From Circinella umbellata (Eukaryota; Mucoromycota; Mucoromycetes; Mucorales; Lichtheimiaceae): a DNA stretch of 20,825 nt. The stretch's first letter is position 1. Each line of letters begins with the position of its first letter. The notes below the pieces were generated by a model, which was not told the DNA's origin, did no database searches, and saw nothing but the letters and a program-made list of their open reading frames with translations. The stretch lies in contig JAIWNF010000159.1 of NCBI GenBank assembly GCA_025093555.1, positions 1 through 20,825 of the forward strand. The letters are read 5' to 3'. The position numbers and the translations under genes were made by a program. Below are positions 17,766-20,825 of this stretch, piece after piece.

Positions 17766-17918
17766 TTAAAGTTGCTGAAAACCTTGAACTGCTACCTTGA
17801 TACACTAGTCAGCAAGCCATGCAAATTCAAGTTGTTCATCATATGAAAAATTTCCAGCTTTGCTTCTGAGTTGAGAGTAGCGTGTTAGGTTAGTTTGAGG
17901 GTTGACTTGTTCATTCAT
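17766..17918 (-). pseudogene. Coding-like 5' segment closed by two stops
   Basis: An ATG at 17918 opens MNEQVNPQTNLTRY...SYDEQLEFAWLAD, followed by TAG (17807-17805). The same frame then reads CIKVAVQGFQQL, then TAA (17768-17766), then LPT, and runs straight into the start of the gene at 17756. Both stops could come from CAG and CAA glutamine codons by C-to-T change. Either the gene has lost its first 54 codons and restarts at 17756, or this is an untranslated leader that happens to be open. Confidence 0.45.
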
Positions 17919-18246
17919 TCCGAAGATGTAGTGATTTAGAAAAAATATGAAAGTAAAAAAAAGGAGGAAGAATTATAATTTATTTTAGGCAAAAAAGGTT
18001 TGACCAAATTGTAATGCAGACAGGAACAAAAGTGATGGTTAATTTTTTAATTTTTTCTGGTTCCTAACCTGCCATTCAATCCGAGAGCATATTAGGTTTA
18101 GGATCAGTGAGACCCTAATCAGTAAAGAAACAGTTACCAGTAGGCCCACCTGGGCAAAATAATTTTTTTTTTCTTTTTTCACTTTATACATATTTTTTTT
18201 TTATTTTGTTTTTTTATATGTTCTATACTATATAACTATTCTATAA
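17919..18246. other. Intergenic between unidentified gene and CACTA transposase
   Basis: No gene is visible. The interval holds a GCCCACCTGGGC near-palindrome at 18144-18155 and long T-runs just before the transposase stop codon. Confidence 0.45.
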
Positions 18247-20678
18247 CTATGTTACTATTCTACGATTTAATGGAATTATTACAATTTTAGATGTATTTTG
18301 GTTGCCTTGTGGACCATACGCAACAATGGCCACTTGTGATGAGATTCGGTGTACTGGTAATATAGAGTGACGATCATCTGCCATAAAACGATTTCGCCAC
18401 TCCTCGAGACCTTCTTGTTCGAAACGTTGTCCTGCTTCGGTACGGTACCAACGAACATATGCAAAATAGTGCTGCTTTGGCATCCGATCAACAACAAGTA
18501 AATGGCGAAAATAATGCGATCCTCGAATTGATTTTGAAGATGCTGACCGATATTGTTGACCAAATATTTCTATCATTGAGAACTTTTCCACCTCATTATA
18601 GCGACATATTCTTCCTGGCGTTTGCTGCAGAATACTATAGACTCCATCATAATGTTGTTGGTAATGCTGTAACAATAATTCGTATGATTGCCCATTGAAT
18701 CTTGTTTTTTGCCCTTCTGTCATTGATAATAACATGTCTGCTGGTAGTGGCTCACTCCCAATAACGTCGATACTCGGATCCGAAGACAATTGATTGAAGA
18801 TAAGTGGGTTATATTGTGCTTGATTTTGTTGATAAGGTGTATGTGATTGACCAGCAATCTTTAATAAAACCTCTAGTTCTTGTGAGCCACCTACCAAACG
18901 ACTGCTTATTCTTGTACGAATAAAATCAAGAGCACCAGTTTTTTCAATGAAACGTTTCATAAATGTCAATTCGAAGGAATCTTTTTGGTTTGTTTCTGCA
19001 TCCTTCATGAAACCGTTGTACCTCTCAAAGCTAAACAACCAATACGTATATATGGTGGAAAAATCCTCGATTGTTTCGTGTAAATGAAGATGAAGATGCA
19101 TATTTGGTGTTATGCACTCTGGACCGTATAAAGAAGAACAACGCCCCACAAATTCTTTCAACAATCGATCAGCATCATCAATCTCCTCGTATGTGATAGA
19201 CGTCTTGGAAAGGATATGGCAGGCATCAACAAATTTCATCCAATTATTCAAATGGGCGGCGGGAAGTTTATTTTTAAGCACAAATGGAGAATATACTAGG
19301 CACCATGCTTTCCAGTCAGCAGCTGTCATGAATCCAAACTTGCGTTCAATTTTTCGATTCAAAGATGGGACGCCAGGTGGCAATACGATACCATCCGCCA
19401 ACTCTTGCATGTCAGATCCATCAGCATTGGTGAGTAGCCCATGTTCTCTCCACAGACGCACCATTCGATCAGCAGATCCAAGAAAAAGGTTATGAATGGG
19501 GTCTATCAAAACACTGCACATAGGATCAAAATATGGGAGGCGGTGAATTTGTGACCATCTTGTACCTGTTTCGCGTTCTATATGCGTACGTGCTGCCTGG
19601 GTTCTTGCTTCCAACCATTGTGCTGCAGCTGATGCGTTGCGTTCACGAGTTCGTAATCCATGTTCGCGATCAATAACATTTCCCGAATAAGTGAGGTTAG
19701 ACATTCCTGGAAAAACAACAAACTCTCTTGTACATTTATGACATGCTCGGGTGCTACTGTGTGATGTAAATCCTCCTACTTTGCGGGCGGCAGGGATGTC
19801 ACAAGCAATATTCAACAAGGCAGCGCGAATAAGTGTACCATTGGGCTCTTGATATATTGGAATTGTGATACCATTGAACAAACAAAGTAGTGAATCCACG
19901 AGAGGTTCCAAATAGGAGTTTATTTCATACGTACTCGGTTCTTTTGGTCCAGGCATAACACCAACAAGGATAACATTTTCGATTTTGAAACGATCAGCAC
20001 GAGGTAGATTGTTACATACAAGATATATGGCACCACATGAATAACCACTATCAAATGGTGTGAACCAATCAATATTCAATATAAGCATTAATGAACGAGG
20101 TGTTTCAACAAAGGTAAACCAGCACTGGGATCAAAGAGGTCATACCACATCATACCATCGTAAACGTCATTGAAGAGACCTAGCTCCATTGGCCGACTTT
20201 TCCATTGTTCAATTTTTTCTTCAAAATTTTCGTGCATAAAAAGTCGCTTCAAACTGTCTTCCAAAGGATAATATGTATATTTTTTATATGGGATTCCACG
20301 ACTATTTGATGATGCTGTTGACTTTAATAATGGTGTATCGCAAAGAGTACCATTCATACGTCTACTTGGATTTGTACAATTTGGTGGACCTAGTAATGGA
20401 TAAATAGCATGACAAGTTGGACACTCACTAAACATTCGAAGGTCCTCAGTCAAATAATCAAAGCCAATCCATTTTTTGATGCCAGCGATCGAATGTGGAA
20501 TACATTGACGAATTTCTTCACCAGCAAAACTACCGATCAACACAGAAATGAAGCTAATAAGAGTGTTTGCTATATGCTCGGATATGTGGTTGATTTGAAA
20601 AAGGACAAGGAATACAAAAATATAGATTAAAGGATGGGAGATGATCGAGTGGACTACTAGTAGGTATGTTGATTTCAT
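18247..20678 (-). pseudogene. CACTA/tnp2-type transposase, split by one frameshift
   Basis: The first frame (20678-20088, 196 codons) carries a conserved front part: IKKWIGFDYL, ECPTCHAIYPL, and MELGLFNDVYDGMMWYDLFD. The second (613 codons) starts with MLILNIDWFTPFDSG (Asp7) and has NVILVGVMPGPKEP, IDPIHNLFLG (Asp196), then NMHLHLHLH and FSFERYNGF (Glu355). This is the DDE arrangement of CACTA/En-Spm tnp2-like and Plavaka-like transposases. The C-terminus has RGSHYFRHLLVV and VHRISSQVAIVAYG. Read one base back at about 20109-20112, the frame continues as ETPRSLMLILNIDWF, so one T has been lost from CCTTTTGTTG. The frames also overlap as TAATG. About 800 residues are present, and the N-terminus may start further right. 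No element ends are visible in the window. Confidence 0.85.
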
Positions 20679-20724
20679 GAGCTAATATAATATATATAAT
20701 GTTAATATTTGATAACTTGGTTTT

Positions 20725-20825
20725 ATCTTTTTTTATTTCATCCTATTTTTTTTATTTCATCCATTTTTTTTATTTCATCCATTTTTTTTATTCCATCCAT
20801 TTTTTTTATTCCATCCATTTTTTAT
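20725..20825. repeat. 18-bp T-rich tandem repeat at window edge
   Basis: At least five units of ATTTTTTTTATTTCATCC (later ATTCCATCC) run with an 18-19 bp period up to the last base. It lies upstream of the transposase ATG and continues outside the window. It may be 5' non-coding or subterminal sequence of that element. Confidence 0.7.

Noticed and set aside
9281..17918. A genetic code with TAA/TAG read as glutamine
   Set aside because: Several in-frame stops would fit Gln. However, the long intact frames (613 codons at 18247-20088 and the two intact Merlin genes) use only CAA/CAG for Gln and end normally at TAA. Frameshifts also accompany the stops in the helicase.
18092..18102. TTAGGTTTAGG as an internal telomere repeat
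   Set aside because: Only two imperfect units are present with no further repetition, so it is compatible with chance.
20105..20118. Programmed -1 ribosomal frameshifting in the CACTA transposase
   Set aside because: The site does not have the X XXY YYZ slippery heptamer and no clear downstream stem-loop was found. A one-base loss is simpler.

Overview
This is an AT-rich window from a eukaryotic nuclear genome. It has short spliceosomal introns (about 63-83 nt, GTAAG/GTATG donors, TACTAAT/CTGAC-like branch sites), TATA boxes and abundant low-complexity DNA. The content points to an early-diverging fungus, probably Mucoromycota. That content is Merlin (ISXO2/IS1595-like) transposases with introns, a CACTA/tnp2-type transposase, and a fungal RecQ-like helicase with a long accessory N-terminus. 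This is an inference from gene content, and I cannot name the species. The window is essentially a nest of mobile elements, and I see no ordinary housekeeping gene.

Layout. Positions 1-115 (-) hold the start of an unidentified gene cut by the window edge, with a 19-bp repeat upstream of it. Positions 750-1320 hold two clusters of short motifs in both orientations, like the subterminal repeats of a DNA transposon. Positions 1398-8357 form a nest of two related Merlin elements. The older one (Merlin-2) starts at 1398, resumes after 5766 and ends at 8357. A younger one (Merlin-1, 1565-5758) sits inside it, bounded by a perfect 8-bp target duplication CATTAAAG. Merlin-1 encodes an apparently intact 400-residue, five-exon transposase. 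Merlin-2's transposase has a lost start codon, a 271-bp insertion with inverted ends, a one-base frameshift and a nonsense codon.

Positions 9281-15250 (-) hold a decayed multi-exon RecQ-family helicase gene. It is split by a third, divergent Merlin-like element (Merlin-3, 12469-14633) with perfect 16-bp inverted ends and an intact 376-residue transposase. Each arm of Merlin-3 carries an inward-facing degenerate tRNA-like sequence about 110 bp from its tip. Upstream of the helicase start lies a strictly 10-bp-periodic array (15481-15690).

Positions 16822-17756 (-) hold a three-exon gene of unknown function with an HMG-box-like stretch, preceded by an in-frame segment closed by two stops. Positions 18247-20678 (-) hold a CACTA/tnp2-type transposase broken by a single-base frameshift. 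The right edge runs into an 18-bp T-rich tandem repeat.

The most unusual observations are the Merlin-in-Merlin nest with its intact duplication, the tRNA-like modules in both arms of Merlin-3, and a twin-repeat motif (ACTCrGG twice, 12 bp apart) about 145 bp upstream of all three Merlin transposases. The 10-bp array, whose units 1-18 differ only by transitions, is the fourth.
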